Assembly: GCA_002399735.1 (NCBI GenBank)
Contig: DHEF01000010.1
Location: 1 to 51,843 of the forward strand
Length of the DNA stretch: 51,843 bases
Direction of reading: 5' to 3'
From: Chitinophagaceae bacterium UBA4857
Lineage (GTDB): Bacteria > Bacteroidota > Bacteroidia > Chitinophagales > Chitinophagaceae
In this document: piece by piece, positions 41,069 through 49,356 of the stretch
How the letters are laid out: every line of letters starts with the position of its first letter
How positions within the stretch are numbered: the first letter of the stretch is position 1
Translations under genes and position numbers: made by a program
The notes under the pieces: generated by a model
Seen by the model: the letters and a program-made list of their open reading frames with translations, nothing else
The model's database searches: none
Told to the model about the DNA's origin: nothing

Positions 41069-43504
41069 ATGAGACAGCTACTGCATTTTTTGTCGCTATA
41101 TATTTTAAGTTTAGTTTTTAATACTCAGCTTTGTGCGCAGGAAATTCCATTACCTGAAAAAATAGCACAACAGTTAGCACATAACGAGCAGTATTTCCGC
41201 ACTACAGAACTGTATTTACATATTGACAAATCAGTGTACATCAATAACGAGAATATCTGGTTTGCCGGTTATTTACTAAAATCAGCGGTAGAAGTTCAAC
41301 AACACCATACCATGTATGTTGTATTAAGTAACAGCACCACCAAAAAAGTAGTAGCCTCCGATAAATTTGTAATGGATAACGGTTTAGCCTCGGGTAACTT
41401 ATTTTTAGCAGACTCCTTACTGGCCGGCGATTATGATTTGATAGCTTATACCAATAAATTTACACAACAACAACCGGCAAAGTTTTTCTTTCAACAACGA
41501 ATCAGCATTAAATCCAGCCGGAAAGATGTTTTTAATATTGAGTTTAGTAACCCGATTGCAAACAGTACTGACACATTAACAGTACCTACTAAAATAACCA
41601 CTGCAGAATCCTACGATGCTAAAAGTGCTGTTGTGGCCTACCAGATTATAGCCAATGGTAAAAAGATTTTTGAAACCACTGCCACCACCAATAACTATGG
41701 CGAGGTAAATATAAAAGTACCATTGCAACAACAAGCTGCACAATACGAGTGGCATGCCACCATTAAAGAAGCAAAAAAATCGTTTGTAACTAAGCGAGAT
41801 ATAAGTAAGTTATCTAATCGGGTAATTATTAATTGGTATCCCGAAGGCGGCAGCTTAGTAGATGGTTTACCGTCAAAATTGGCTTTTGAAGCCCTTACCA
41901 TTACCGGTAAACCGGTTGCGTTACAAGGTAAGCTGGTATCATCTTCTAAAACATTAATTCCATTACAAACCAATACTGCTGGTTTGGGTGCGGTAAATTT
42001 CAGGCCCAATATTGCCGAAACGTATTCATTGGTGTTGGATGACTCCTCATACCGTTTACATAATTTCACCTTACCAACTATTAAACCCAATGGTTATGTT
42101 GTACAGTTAAATAATGCCGTTCCTTTAGATACGGTAACCATGCGTATTTACAAAAATAAAATGCCCGAAGAAGTTTGGGTAATGGTGCATAATTACAGTG
42201 CTGCTTACAGTTATTTCCCGCTGCAAATAAAAAACAATGTGATACAGTTTAAAATGCCTGTAAAGGAGTTGCCAATTGGTTTGGCATTTATAACCCTGCT
42301 TTCAAAAGAAGGTGAACCGTTAACAGAGAGAAGTTTTTTTGTTGGCCATCAAACCATTCCTGTATTAGAACTTAAGCTTAGCGGTACACAGTTTAATAAA
42401 CGAAGCAAAGTATCGATTGATATAAAAGCCATGTTAGCAGATAAAACACCTGTGCCGGCTATATTTTCCAGTGCTGCAGTTTTGTATAAAAGGGTAGACA
42501 CAACCAACTTTCAACATATTTTATCCTATTCTGTATTAAACAGCTATATACAAAACGGTATTATTCCAAAATCACAGATAAACAAGCTGCAAAACAAGGA
42601 AGAACTGGAGATGTTTTTACTTACCCGTTGCTGGACAAATTTTAAAGAAATACAACCGGAGAATAACAATTTAATTGCTACACCTTCAGAGAAAGAATTG
42701 AATACAAGTGGTTACGTTTTATTATATGACAAAAAACTAAAAAAGCCGGTTGAAATTGGTGTGATCAATAAAGACGGATTTGATATTATTTCTACAGACT
42801 CATCAGGAAACTTTACCATACCACATGAAATGATTGCTACAGTAGCTGATAATAAAATCAGTTTGTTTATAAATGGAGTTACTGGAAAAGAAAATTATAC
42901 TGTTGTATTAAATAAACTGGAAGAAGATATTAGTAACCAGGTTTCACAATTGCATTTTTTGCAACATTTATTAATTAAGGCAGAATTACCAAAAGAAGAG
43001 AAGGATGAACTAAATAAAATTCCTACATTGACCAATGTAGTTGTAACAGGTAAAGACAAAAAAAATGAATTTGATTATAGTGGTAATGAAATAGTGAGTA
43101 GTACATGTAATGATTATGTGTGCATGTATAATATACTTAATTGCAGAAATCATCCGGGAGGTACGCCAGCGGTAAATGGCGAGGTATACAATATTAATGG
43201 AAGGATGGTAATGTATAGGTGTATGAACGCTAAACAAAAAGAACAGGAAACATTTGTAAAAATAAAAGGCCGCTATTTTACCAAAGAGTTTTATAAAGCA
43301 GATTATGCTAAATTTAATCCGCCAGATCCTGAAATTGCCAGTACCTTATTTTGGCAACCGGCAACTATTACCAATGCAAACGGGGAAGCACTAATAGAAT
43401 TTTATACCAACGATTTACCCGGGGTGTATGCCTTTATGGTAGAAGGCATAACTGATAACGGTGTACTACAACAACAGGTTTTATTTAAAGTAAACAACCA
43501 GTAA
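41069..43504 (+). CDS. Secreted MG2-like (alpha-2-macroglobulin type) protein
   Basis: An 811-aa protein with a signal peptide (about residues 1-23, ending CAQ). It has the ELYLHIDKSVYINNENIWFAGYLL motif followed by Ig/MG2-like strands, an LADSLLAGDYDLIAYTNKF motif and an ALIEFYTNDLPGVYAFMVEGITDNG segment at the C-terminus. This is the layout of Bacteroidota proteins annotated as MG2-domain or carboxypeptidase-regulatory-like proteins, probably surface or periplasmic. About six to seven beta modules are visible. It has no thioester motif. The gene nearly touches the convergent small gene (3-nt gap). Role unknown. Confidence 0.75.
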   Translation: MRQLLHFLSLYILSLVFNTQLCAQEIPLPEKIAQQLAHNEQYFRTTELYLHIDKSVYINNENIWFAGYLLKSAVEVQQHHTMYVVLSNSTTKKVVASDKFVMDNGLASGNLFLADSLLAGDYDLIAYTNKFTQQQPAKFFFQQRISIKSSRKDVFNIEFSNPIANSTDTLTVPTKITTAESYDAKSAVVAYQIIANGKKIFETTATTNNYGEVNIKVPLQQQAAQYEWHATIKEAKKSFVTKRDISKLSNRVIINWYPEGGSLVDGLPSKLAFEALTITGKPVALQGKLVSSSKTLIPLQTNTAGLGAVNFRPNIAETYSLVLDDSSYRLHNFTLPTIKPNGYVVQLNNAVPLDTVTMRIYKNKMPEEVWVMVHNYSAAYSYFPLQIKNNVIQFKMPVKELPIGLAFITLLSKEGEPLTERSFFVGHQTIPVLELKLSGTQFNKRSKVSIDIKAMLADKTPVPAIFSSAAVLYKRVDTTNFQHILSYSVLNSYIQNGIIPKSQINKLQNKEELEMFLLTRCWTNFKEIQPENNNLIATPSEKELNTSGYVLLYDKKLKKPVEIGVINKDGFDIISTDSSGNFTIPHEMIATVADNKISLFINGVTGKENYTVVLNKLEEDISNQVSQLHFLQHLLIKAELPKEEKDELNKIPTLTNVVVTGKDKKNEFDYSGNEIVSSTCNDYVCMYNILNCRNHPGGTPAVNGEVYNINGRMVMYRCMNAKQKEQETFVKIKGRYFTKEFYKADYAKFNPPDPEIASTLFWQPATITNANGEALIEFYTNDLPGVYAFMVEGITDNGVLQQQVLFKVNNQ

Positions 43505-43507
43505 TAG

Positions 43508-43819
43508 TTAATATACCTCGCTGTTTCTTTTATATTTAGCCAAACGTTTTTTTGCACGTAACAGTTTACTATTGATGTTATTTTTTTCGCTTGGTGTAAG
43601 TATACCATCCATTTTATATTTTTCAATGGTGTAGGCAATCACTTCCTGCTCTTTTAACAGTTTACTGTATTCCAGTTCAGTAATTTGTTTCTTTTTATAA
43701 GCACTTTTTATTTCGCTTTCAATTTGTTTCTGTTTCTTTTCAAATGTTTTATCGTTTTTATCAAATGCTAATAACGATAAGGATAAACTCATGCTGATAG
43801 CTAATAAAATCATTTTCAT
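43508..43819 (-). CDS. Small secreted Lys/Glu-rich helical protein
   Basis: A 103-aa protein with a signal peptide (about residues 1-18) and a charged helical body with many Lys and Glu. It includes KKQIESEIKSAYKKKQITELEYSKLLKEQ and a SHOCT-like spacing (GILTPSEKNNINSKLLRAKKRLAKY). It may act as a short periplasmic coiled coil. No family is assigned. It is convergent with the MG2-like gene, with a 3-nt gap. Confidence 0.7.
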   Translation of the reverse strand: MKMILLAISMSLSLSLLAFDKNDKTFEKKQKQIESEIKSAYKKKQITELEYSKLLKEQEVIAYTIEKYKMDGILTPSEKNNINSKLLRAKKRLAKYKRNSEVY

Positions 43820-44054
43820 AACTCAAAAAATTTTTACGTTTAAAGTTTCAATTACCATGCCGTAACCATGCGTGAGGGATAGCAGTGGAAAGCCCGGTGA
43901 GGATAGGTGAGAAGCGTAAAGTATAAGCCTTATAACAGAAAATTTGCCAACAATAATACCTTTACCTTAAACCTATGCCTTATACTTTACATGTGCCGGA
44001 CTTGGAACGAATAGCCCGACCCTGTTTATTAAACAGGGACACGCCCAAATAAAA
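43820..44054. other. Spacer with structured element copy 2
   Basis: This 235-nt spacer is almost entirely occupied by the structured element at 43870-44046, described separately. Confidence 0.6.
43870..44046 (+). ncRNA. Structured GCGTGAGGGATAGCAG element, copy 2
   Basis: It begins GCGTGAGGGATAGCAGTGGAAAGCCCGG and ends with GGGACACGCCC, so the termini pair. It holds CGAATAGCCCGACCC, then a CCCTGTTTA/TAAACAGGG hairpin. The middle insert has a 12-bp stem GTAAAGTATAAG / CTTATACTTTAC enclosing about 55 nt. The conserved ends and AATAGCCCGACC string match copy 1 (16197-16336) while the inserts differ, which suggests that structure is kept and not sequence. Confidence 0.55.
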
Positions 44055-44336
44055 TTATTGCACTACTATTTCGGTAATAACGGCTTTTCCTAAAGCCTCG
44101 TTAACCCGTTTTATAATATTGTCTTTTTGGTAACGCAGCTCATGTTTTAAAGGAGCAACATCTGTACTAATAATGAGTTTATTACCAAAAATTTGCAATT
44201 TTTTAGTGTATCTGGCTACGGTTTTGCCCATAATTTCTTCCCACACATCATAAATCTGCATGGCTTGAATATCGCCTCTGATGCGGCTTTTATCCAAAAA
44301 CTGTTGTATGGCATCTCCCAGGGAATACTCGCCCAT
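44055..44336 (-). CDS. DUF721 (DciA-like) protein
   Basis: The 93-aa protein matches DUF721, whose members include DciA, the helicase loader-like partner of DnaB. Features seen: GEYSLGDAIQQFLDKSRI, IYDVWEEIMGKTVARYTKKLQIFGNKLIISTDVAPLKHELRYQKDNII and a short C-terminal extension. It lies immediately downstream of recF on the same strand, as in many Bacteroidota. A perfect TACCTTTG promoter (44374-44367) lies in the 95-nt gap, so it can be expressed independently. I chose the ATG at 44336; the upstream reading would overlap that promoter. Confidence 0.85.
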   Translation of the reverse strand: MGEYSLGDAIQQFLDKSRIRGDIQAMQIYDVWEEIMGKTVARYTKKLQIFGNKLIISTDVAPLKHELRYQKDNIIKRVNEALGKAVITEIVVQ

Positions 44337-44366
44337 ATTGCAACTATTAATTATAAACGTACGTTG

Positions 44367-44374
44367 CAAAGGTA
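44367..44374 (-). promoter_or_regulatory. -7 element of the DUF721 gene
   Basis: TACCTTTG (44374-44367 on the minus strand) has TTG 23 nt upstream. The leader to 44336 is about 27 nt. Confidence 0.55.
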
Positions 44375-44431
44375 CAAATACTGTGGTTTACTGCCTACAA
44401 TAAATACATCGGTAAAGGGTAAAAAATGTCA

Positions 44432-45514
44432 TCAAAGCTCCAGCATATCAAAATCAATACCCAGGTTTTCAAGCTGCTGCGTAAGGCGCTGCGCATTGGT
44501 GTCAGTTATAAAAACCTGTCCCTCATCGGCCTGGCAAACATGTTGTAAGAGGTTGCTAATGCGGGATTCGTCTAACTTTTCAAAAATATCATCTAATAAG
44601 AGGATAGGGGCAAACTTTTTCTGTTCTTTCAATACATCGGTTTCGGTAAGTTTTAAAGCAAATAACAAACTTTTCCGTTGCCCCTGCGATGCAATAGACT
44701 TAAAAGATTGGTTGGCAAATTGTATATCTAAATCATCGCGGTGAGGACCGCCGGTAGTGCGTTGTGCATACATATCTTTATTACGCTGCGCCTGTAATAG
44801 TTCTTTAAAACCGGTGGTATGCAACTGACTGTCGTAAATAAGCCGTATATCTTCGGGTTGTTGCGCAATATTTTGATAAGTACGTTTTACAGCCGGTAAA
44901 AAAGTGACCATAAACTCTTTGCGTACCGAAAAAATATATTCACCGGGTGCAATTAACTGCTCATCTAAAATATCCAGTAAGGATAAGTTTTTTTGACCCG
45001 TTTCGGCAAAAGATTTTAACAGGGCATTACGTTGCAGCAATACTTTGTTATAAACAATTAGTTGTTGCAAATAAGTAGCATCTAACTGCGATAATAATGC
45101 ATCCATAAAACGACGGCGTTCTTCGCTGCCGCCTGTAATCAATATAGCATCATCCGGTGCAATAATCACGCAAGGGTAACGGCCTATATGTTGCGAAAAC
45201 TTATCGTATTGTGTGCCATTAATGGCAAATTCTTTTTTCCCCGTTTCACGTAATAAGCAAGTGGCTTTTTCTACCTGCGATTGTACCACAAACTCACCTT
45301 CTAACCTAAAGCCTTGTTGCCCGGCTTGTACACAATTAGCATCGGTACGGGTAAAATAACTTTTGGTAAAACACAGGTAATGTATAGCATCCAGCAAATT
45401 GGTTTTGCCATGCCCGTTATTACCACATATACCAATTACCTGTTTAGTAAAACTAAATTTACGATTGGTGTAGTTTTTAAACTGCAATAATGATATAGAT
45501 TGCAAGTACAACAT
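44432..45514 (-). CDS. recF: RecF recombination mediator
   Basis: RecF helps load RecA at gapped DNA and acts with RecO and RecR. The 360-aa SMC-like ATPase has a Walker A GNNGHGKTN (about 29-37), the N-terminal LQSISLLQFKNY start, and Walker B ILLLDDIFEKLDESR near residue 310, preceded by a RecF signature SQGQRKSLLFALKL. Length is typical. I chose the ATG at 45514 because it opens the conserved LYLQSISLLQFKNYTN start; the upstream reading adds 13 aa. It is divergent from hutU. Confidence 0.95.
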   Translation of the reverse strand: MLYLQSISLLQFKNYTNRKFSFTKQVIGICGNNGHGKTNLLDAIHYLCFTKSYFTRTDANCVQAGQQGFRLEGEFVVQSQVEKATCLLRETGKKEFAINGTQYDKFSQHIGRYPCVIIAPDDAILITGGSEERRRFMDALLSQLDATYLQQLIVYNKVLLQRNALLKSFAETGQKNLSLLDILDEQLIAPGEYIFSVRKEFMVTFLPAVKRTYQNIAQQPEDIRLIYDSQLHTTGFKELLQAQRNKDMYAQRTTGGPHRDDLDIQFANQSFKSIASQGQRKSLLFALKLTETDVLKEQKKFAPILLLDDIFEKLDESRISNLLQHVCQADEGQVFITDTNAQRLTQQLENLGIDFDMLEL

Positions 45515-45648
45515 AATATTGCAAGATAAGGCAGTAAATAATAAAAAAGACAAACCGGTTTTATTAACTGTGCATAAAAGGCTACTTAAAAAAACTTGTT
45601 TATATTCGGGCTGATTGATTGCAAAAAAATGCCTGTAAAAATATGATT

Positions 45649-47406
45649 ATGTCAACACAAACTAAATACGACCCCGTTAAATATAAAACACCAACCGGCA
45701 ATACACTTACCTGTAAAGGTTGGGTGCAGGAAGCAGCCCTCCGTATGTTGTTAAACAATTTGGATCCCGAAGTAGCTGAACGTCCTGATGAGTTGATTGT
45801 GTACGGTGGCCGTGGTAAAGCAGCCCGAAATTTTGATGCGTTGGATAAAATAATCCATGGATTAAAAATTTTAGCGAATGATGAATCCTTATTAATACAA
45901 TCGGGCAAACCGGTAGGTATTTTAAAAACCCATGCCGATGCGCCAAGAGTGTTAATCAGTAACTCGCAATTGGTACCTAATTGGGCCAACTGGAAACATT
46001 TTGAAGAGCTGGAGAAAAAAGGATTGATGATGTATGGCCAAATGACCGCCGGTAGCTGGATCTACATCGGCAGCCAGGGTATTGTGCAAGGCACTTACGA
46101 AACCTATGCAGCAGCAGCGGATAAACACTTTGGTGGCACATTAAAAGGCACGTTAAATGTTACGGCAGGCTTAGGGGGTATGGGTGGCGCACAACCTTTG
46201 GCCATTACCATGAACGAAGGCGTGGCCTTAGTGGCCGAAGTAGAAGAGTGGCGTATTGACAAACGTTTGGAAACAAAATATCTGGACGAAAAATATACTG
46301 ATATTGACCAAGCCATCAATGCCGCATTAGCCTATAAACAAAGTGGCACGGCAAAAAGTATTGGCGTTTTGTGTAATGCAGTTGAGTTATTGCAACGTTT
46401 GCTGGATAAAAACATTATTCCCGATACGTTAACCGACCAGACAAGTGCACACGACCCATTGATTGGTTATATACCACATACCTTAACCAATGAGCAAGCG
46501 AATGTATTACGTAAAGATAATCCGGATGCTTACCTGAAACTGAGTTACGAAACCATGTACCTGCATGTGCAATTGATGTTACAGTTAATGGATAAAGGTG
46601 CCATTACTTTTGACTATGGTAATAATATTAGAGCAAGAGCTAAAGAATATGAGGAAAGTCGGGTAGACAGAAAGACCGAAAGTCGGGAAGAAGAGAAGAT
46701 GGAGGATAAATTATCTTCCGGACTTCCGGACTCACCCTCTTTCCGACTTGGTCGTTGTTTTGATTTCCCCGGTTTTGTACCCGCCTATATACGTCCGTTA
46801 TTTTGCGAAGGAAAAGGCCCATTCCGTTGGGCCGCATTAAGTGGCGATCCGGCTGATATAGCGGTAACAGATGAATTAATTATGAAGATGTTTCCTGAAA
46901 ACAAAGGCCTGATGCGTTGGATGAAAATGGCGAAAGAAAAAATTGCTTTCCAGGGTTTGCCGGCACGTATTTGTTGGCTGGGCCAAGGCGAACGTGAAAA
47001 AGCAGGATTAGCTTTTAATGAACTGGTAAAAACCGGTAAGGTAAAAGCGCCTATTGTTATTGGCCGCGACCATTTAGATACCGGCAGTGTAGCGAGCCCC
47101 AATCGTGAAACCGAAGCCATGATGGATGGCAGCGATGCCGTTGCCGATTGGCCAATATTAAATGCATTGGTAAATACAGCCGGTGGCGCCAGTTGGGTTA
47201 GCTTACACCATGGCGGCGGCGTAGGTATGGGTTATAGCATACATGCGGGTATGGTAATTGTTGCTGATGGCACTGATGCAGCTGCAAACCGTTTAAGCCG
47301 TGTATTGCGTAACGATCCCGGCATGGGTGTTATTCGTCATGCGGATGCAGGTTATGAGATAGCCAAACAAACCGCAAATGAACATGGATTAAACCTTGAC
47401 AGTTAA
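45649..47406 (+). CDS. hutU: Urocanate hydratase (urocanase) with an in-frame repeat insertion
   Basis: HutU converts urocanate to imidazolonepropionate in histidine catabolism, using NAD as a catalytic cofactor. The 585-aa protein keeps the family motifs GQMTAGSWIYIGSQGI, GGMGGAQPLA, DQTSAHDPL, the Cys-containing FCEGKGPFRW block, ARICWLGQGER and HHGGGVGMGYS. It is about 30 aa longer than usual. Between NNIRARAKEYEE and the FDFPGFVPAYIRP block there is an Arg/Glu/Ser-rich insertion (about residues 336-367), encoded by a palindromic repeat (46656-46749). Function is probably retained since all flanking motifs are intact, but this is not certain. The ATG at 45643 (two codons upstream) is also possible. 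No hutH, hutI or hutG is in the window. Confidence 0.95.
   Translation: MSTQTKYDPVKYKTPTGNTLTCKGWVQEAALRMLLNNLDPEVAERPDELIVYGGRGKAARNFDALDKIIHGLKILANDESLLIQSGKPVGILKTHADAPRVLISNSQLVPNWANWKHFEELEKKGLMMYGQMTAGSWIYIGSQGIVQGTYETYAAAADKHFGGTLKGTLNVTAGLGGMGGAQPLAITMNEGVALVAEVEEWRIDKRLETKYLDEKYTDIDQAINAALAYKQSGTAKSIGVLCNAVELLQRLLDKNIIPDTLTDQTSAHDPLIGYIPHTLTNEQANVLRKDNPDAYLKLSYETMYLHVQLMLQLMDKGAITFDYGNNIRARAKEYEESRVDRKTESREEEKMEDKLSSGLPDSPSFRLGRCFDFPGFVPAYIRPLFCEGKGPFRWAALSGDPADIAVTDELIMKMFPENKGLMRWMKMAKEKIAFQGLPARICWLGQGEREKAGLAFNELVKTGKVKAPIVIGRDHLDTGSVASPNRETEAMMDGSDAVADWPILNALVNTAGGASWVSLHHGGGVGMGYSIHAGMVIVADGTDAAANRLSRVLRNDPGMGVIRHADAGYEIAKQTANEHGLNLDS
46656..46749. repeat. Imperfect palindromic repeat inserted in hutU
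   Basis: The left arm (AAGTCGGGTAGACAGAAAGA, then CCGAAAGTCGGGAAGA) and the right arm ending TCTTTCCGACTT are imperfect inverted repeats over about 36 nt per side (about 26 of 36 matching), with a short AT-rich centre near 46697-46712. The insertion maintains the hutU frame. The tract at 3925-3970 shares a 14-mer with the left arm. Confidence 0.65.
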
Positions 47407-47455
47407 TTAATAAACACCAATTTAGTTTACCCTAATTTTACAAAAAATTACTACA

Positions 47456-47758
47456 ATGAGCCAGTTAGATATAGCTGTACCACACCAATTACCACAAGAA
47501 GAAGCCTTAACCCGTGTAAAAAATTTATTGGCACAAGTGCAGGAAGATCAGAAACATTTAATTGATGATTTATCCGAAGAATGGGATGGTAACAACGCCA
47601 GCTTTAGCTTTAATGCTAAAGGTTTTTCCTTGGCCGGCAACATTCAGGTAAACGAAAATGATGTAACTATTCAAGGCGATTTACCCTTTATGCTTTCTTT
47701 TTTCAAAGGCAAAATTGAAGAAGTAATTAAAAACAAAGCAGCGGCTATATTGGCTTAA
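47456..47758 (+). CDS. Polyhydroxyalkanoate-granule-region family protein
   Basis: The 100-aa protein fits the PHA_gran_rgn family: a polyhydroxyalkanoic-acid-system protein of about 90-100 aa with an N-terminal helix (PQEEALTRVKNLLAQVQ) and a beta half (SEEWDGNNASFSFNAKGFSLAGNIQVNENDVTIQGDLPFML). A short Lys-rich C-terminal helix follows. Its precise role in granules is unknown. It lies 50 nt after hutU on the same strand and is probably in the same transcript; why a PHA gene is with urocanase is not clear. Confidence 0.85.
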   Translation: MSQLDIAVPHQLPQEEALTRVKNLLAQVQEDQKHLIDDLSEEWDGNNASFSFNAKGFSLAGNIQVNENDVTIQGDLPFMLSFFKGKIEEVIKNKAAAILA

Positions 47759-47805
47759 AATATTTATATCGGATGAGTTTTTGACGAAGCTGGCAGATAT
47801 TTTTT

Positions 47806-47890
47806 TGTTCACCAACGTTCCATCCTTGATTGGGCTTTTGTTGCGTCGCACTCTTCAACGTCCTGTTCTTTATTCAACATCGTGTTTTAT
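47806..47890 (+). repeat. Mosaic intergenic repeat R1, full-length copy
   Basis: CACCAACGTTCC, ATCCTTGATTGGGCTT, TTGCGTCGCACTCTTCAACGTCCTG, TTATTCAACATCGTG in the R1 order. It lies in the gap between the PHA-region gene and the GNAT gene and contains no promoter consensus. Confidence 0.65.
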
Positions 47891-47925
47891 CACGGTCGTT
47901 TAACATTATTACTACGTCTTACAAA

Positions 47926-48384
47926 ATGAAGATTATTCAGCTTAACAAAACAGAAGGCAACCTAGTGTTCGACCTTTTTAATAAATACCGGATATTTTAT
48001 AAACAACCATCGGATATTGAACTTGCTGAAAACTTTGTTCAGGAACGTTTAAACAATAACGAGTCCATCATTTTTGTAGCATTATCTAACGAAAATATTC
48101 CGATTGGTTTTACGCAGCTATATCCAAAGTATTCATCCATGCGAGCCATAAAAAACTGGATATTGAATGATTTATATGTTGAAGAAAAGCACCGTAAACA
48201 AGGAATAGGCGAGGCCTTAATTAAAACTGTGATGAATTTTGCAAAGCAAAACAAAGCAACATTTGTAGAACTGTCTACCGCAATTGATAACTACAATGCC
48301 CAAAGCCTGTACGAGCAAATTGGCTTTGTAAAACAAGTACCCGAAACCGATTTTTACACTTACCGCATTGATGTAACTAAATAA
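47926..48384 (+). CDS. GNAT-family N-acetyltransferase
   Basis: The 152-aa protein has the GNAT fold: NDLYVEEKHRKQGIGEALIKTVMNFAKQNKATFVELST, with the acetyl-CoA-binding KHRKQGIGEAL motif (Q/RxxGxG/A), and the late YNAQSLYEQIGFVK motif. It has no signal peptide and the acceptor substrate cannot be predicted. I chose the ATG at 47926; the upstream reading runs through the R1 repeat. The phosphoesterase gene follows after 38 nt and is likely co-transcribed. Confidence 0.9.
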   Translation: MKIIQLNKTEGNLVFDLFNKYRIFYKQPSDIELAENFVQERLNNNESIIFVALSNENIPIGFTQLYPKYSSMRAIKNWILNDLYVEEKHRKQGIGEALIKTVMNFAKQNKATFVELSTAIDNYNAQSLYEQIGFVKQVPETDFYTYRIDVTK

Positions 48385-48422
48385 GTCAGTCAGTCTGTTA
48401 ATTATTGTAGGAAGTAAACCTT

Positions 48423-49268
48423 ATGAGTAGACGTAAATTCATTAAAAGAACATTACTTGGACTTACAGGTGTAGGACTTTTAAGCGGTTTATATGCCTGG
48501 CAAATTGAGCCGTTTTGGTTGGAGTTTGTAAAAATTAAAATGCCCGTTAAAAACTTGCCCGACAATTTAGTTGGCAAAACCTTAATGCAAATTAGCGACA
48601 TACATATTGGCAAAAGATTTGACCACCAGTACATAATAGATTCATTTGAAAAAGCAAGTGCACTTAATCCTGATTTTGTAGTTTATACAGGTGATTATGT
48701 AAGCACTTACAAAGATGAAGTACAGTATAAAGAATTGACAGAAGTTTTCAAAAATCTTGTTAAAGGAAAACTGGGAACCGTTGGCGTTTTAGGCAATCAC
48801 GATTATGGCAAAAACTGGACCCAACCTGAAGTTGCAGATACTATTTCCAATATGCTTACGAGTAAAGGTGTAGATGTATTAAGAAATGCAAGCATAGACC
48901 TTAGTGGCTTAAGTTTTATTGGTTTTGACGATTATTGGGGTCTTGGTTTTGACCCACAAAAAGCAATGGCTAATTTCGACAAATCAAAAGCCAATATTGT
49001 TTTATGTCATAATCCGGATGTATGCGATTTAAATGTATGGGGCGACTATAATAGCTGGATATTATCCGGACATACACATGGCGGACAAGTAAAGGCGCCA
49101 TTCCTTCCACCGTTTGTGCTTCCGGTGAAAAATAAAAAATATTCAGCAGGCAAATTTGATTTAAGCAATAATAGAACCTTATACATAAACAGAGCTTTAG
49201 GCCATTTATGGCAAGTACGTTTTAATGTACGACCCGAAATAACCATTTTTGAATTGCAAAAGGCATAA
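48423..49268 (+). CDS. Metallophosphoesterase (calcineurin-like), membrane- or TAT-targeted
   Basis: The 281-aa protein has an N-terminal RRKFIKRT-type signal (about residues 2-26) resembling a twin-arginine or signal-anchor sequence. The metal-binding motifs of the calcineurin-like superfamily follow: DIHIG (about 59-63), GDYV, GNHDYG (about 124-129), CHNPD and GHTHGGQ (about 217-223). This fits the YkuE/YaeI/LpxG-type group, some of which hydrolyse UDP-2,3-diacylglucosamine or cell-envelope phosphodiesters. Substrate not assigned. It follows the GNAT gene by 38 nt on the same strand. Confidence 0.9.
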   Translation: MSRRKFIKRTLLGLTGVGLLSGLYAWQIEPFWLEFVKIKMPVKNLPDNLVGKTLMQISDIHIGKRFDHQYIIDSFEKASALNPDFVVYTGDYVSTYKDEVQYKELTEVFKNLVKGKLGTVGVLGNHDYGKNWTQPEVADTISNMLTSKGVDVLRNASIDLSGLSFIGFDDYWGLGFDPQKAMANFDKSKANIVLCHNPDVCDLNVWGDYNSWILSGHTHGGQVKAPFLPPFVLPVKNKKYSAGKFDLSNNRTLYINRALGHLWQVRFNVRPEITIFELQKA

Positions 49269-49329
49269 AAGTTAGATTTGTTTCCGTAATCTAATATCTA
49301 AATACTGCATACTAATATCCACTAACACC

Positions 49330-49337
49330 TAACTTTG
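49330..49337 (+). promoter_or_regulatory. -7 element of the radical SAM gene
   Basis: TAACTTTG is a perfect TAnnTTTG. With a start site near 49341 it leaves about 16 nt to the TTG at 49357 and supports that start. Confidence 0.6.
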
Positions 49338-49356
49338 CAGCTTAAATTCACATTTT

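Noticed and set aside
46656..46749. Frameshift or sequencing error in hutU
   Set aside because: The frame is intact through the insertion and the flanking conserved motifs are on either side in the same frame, so this is an in-frame insertion.
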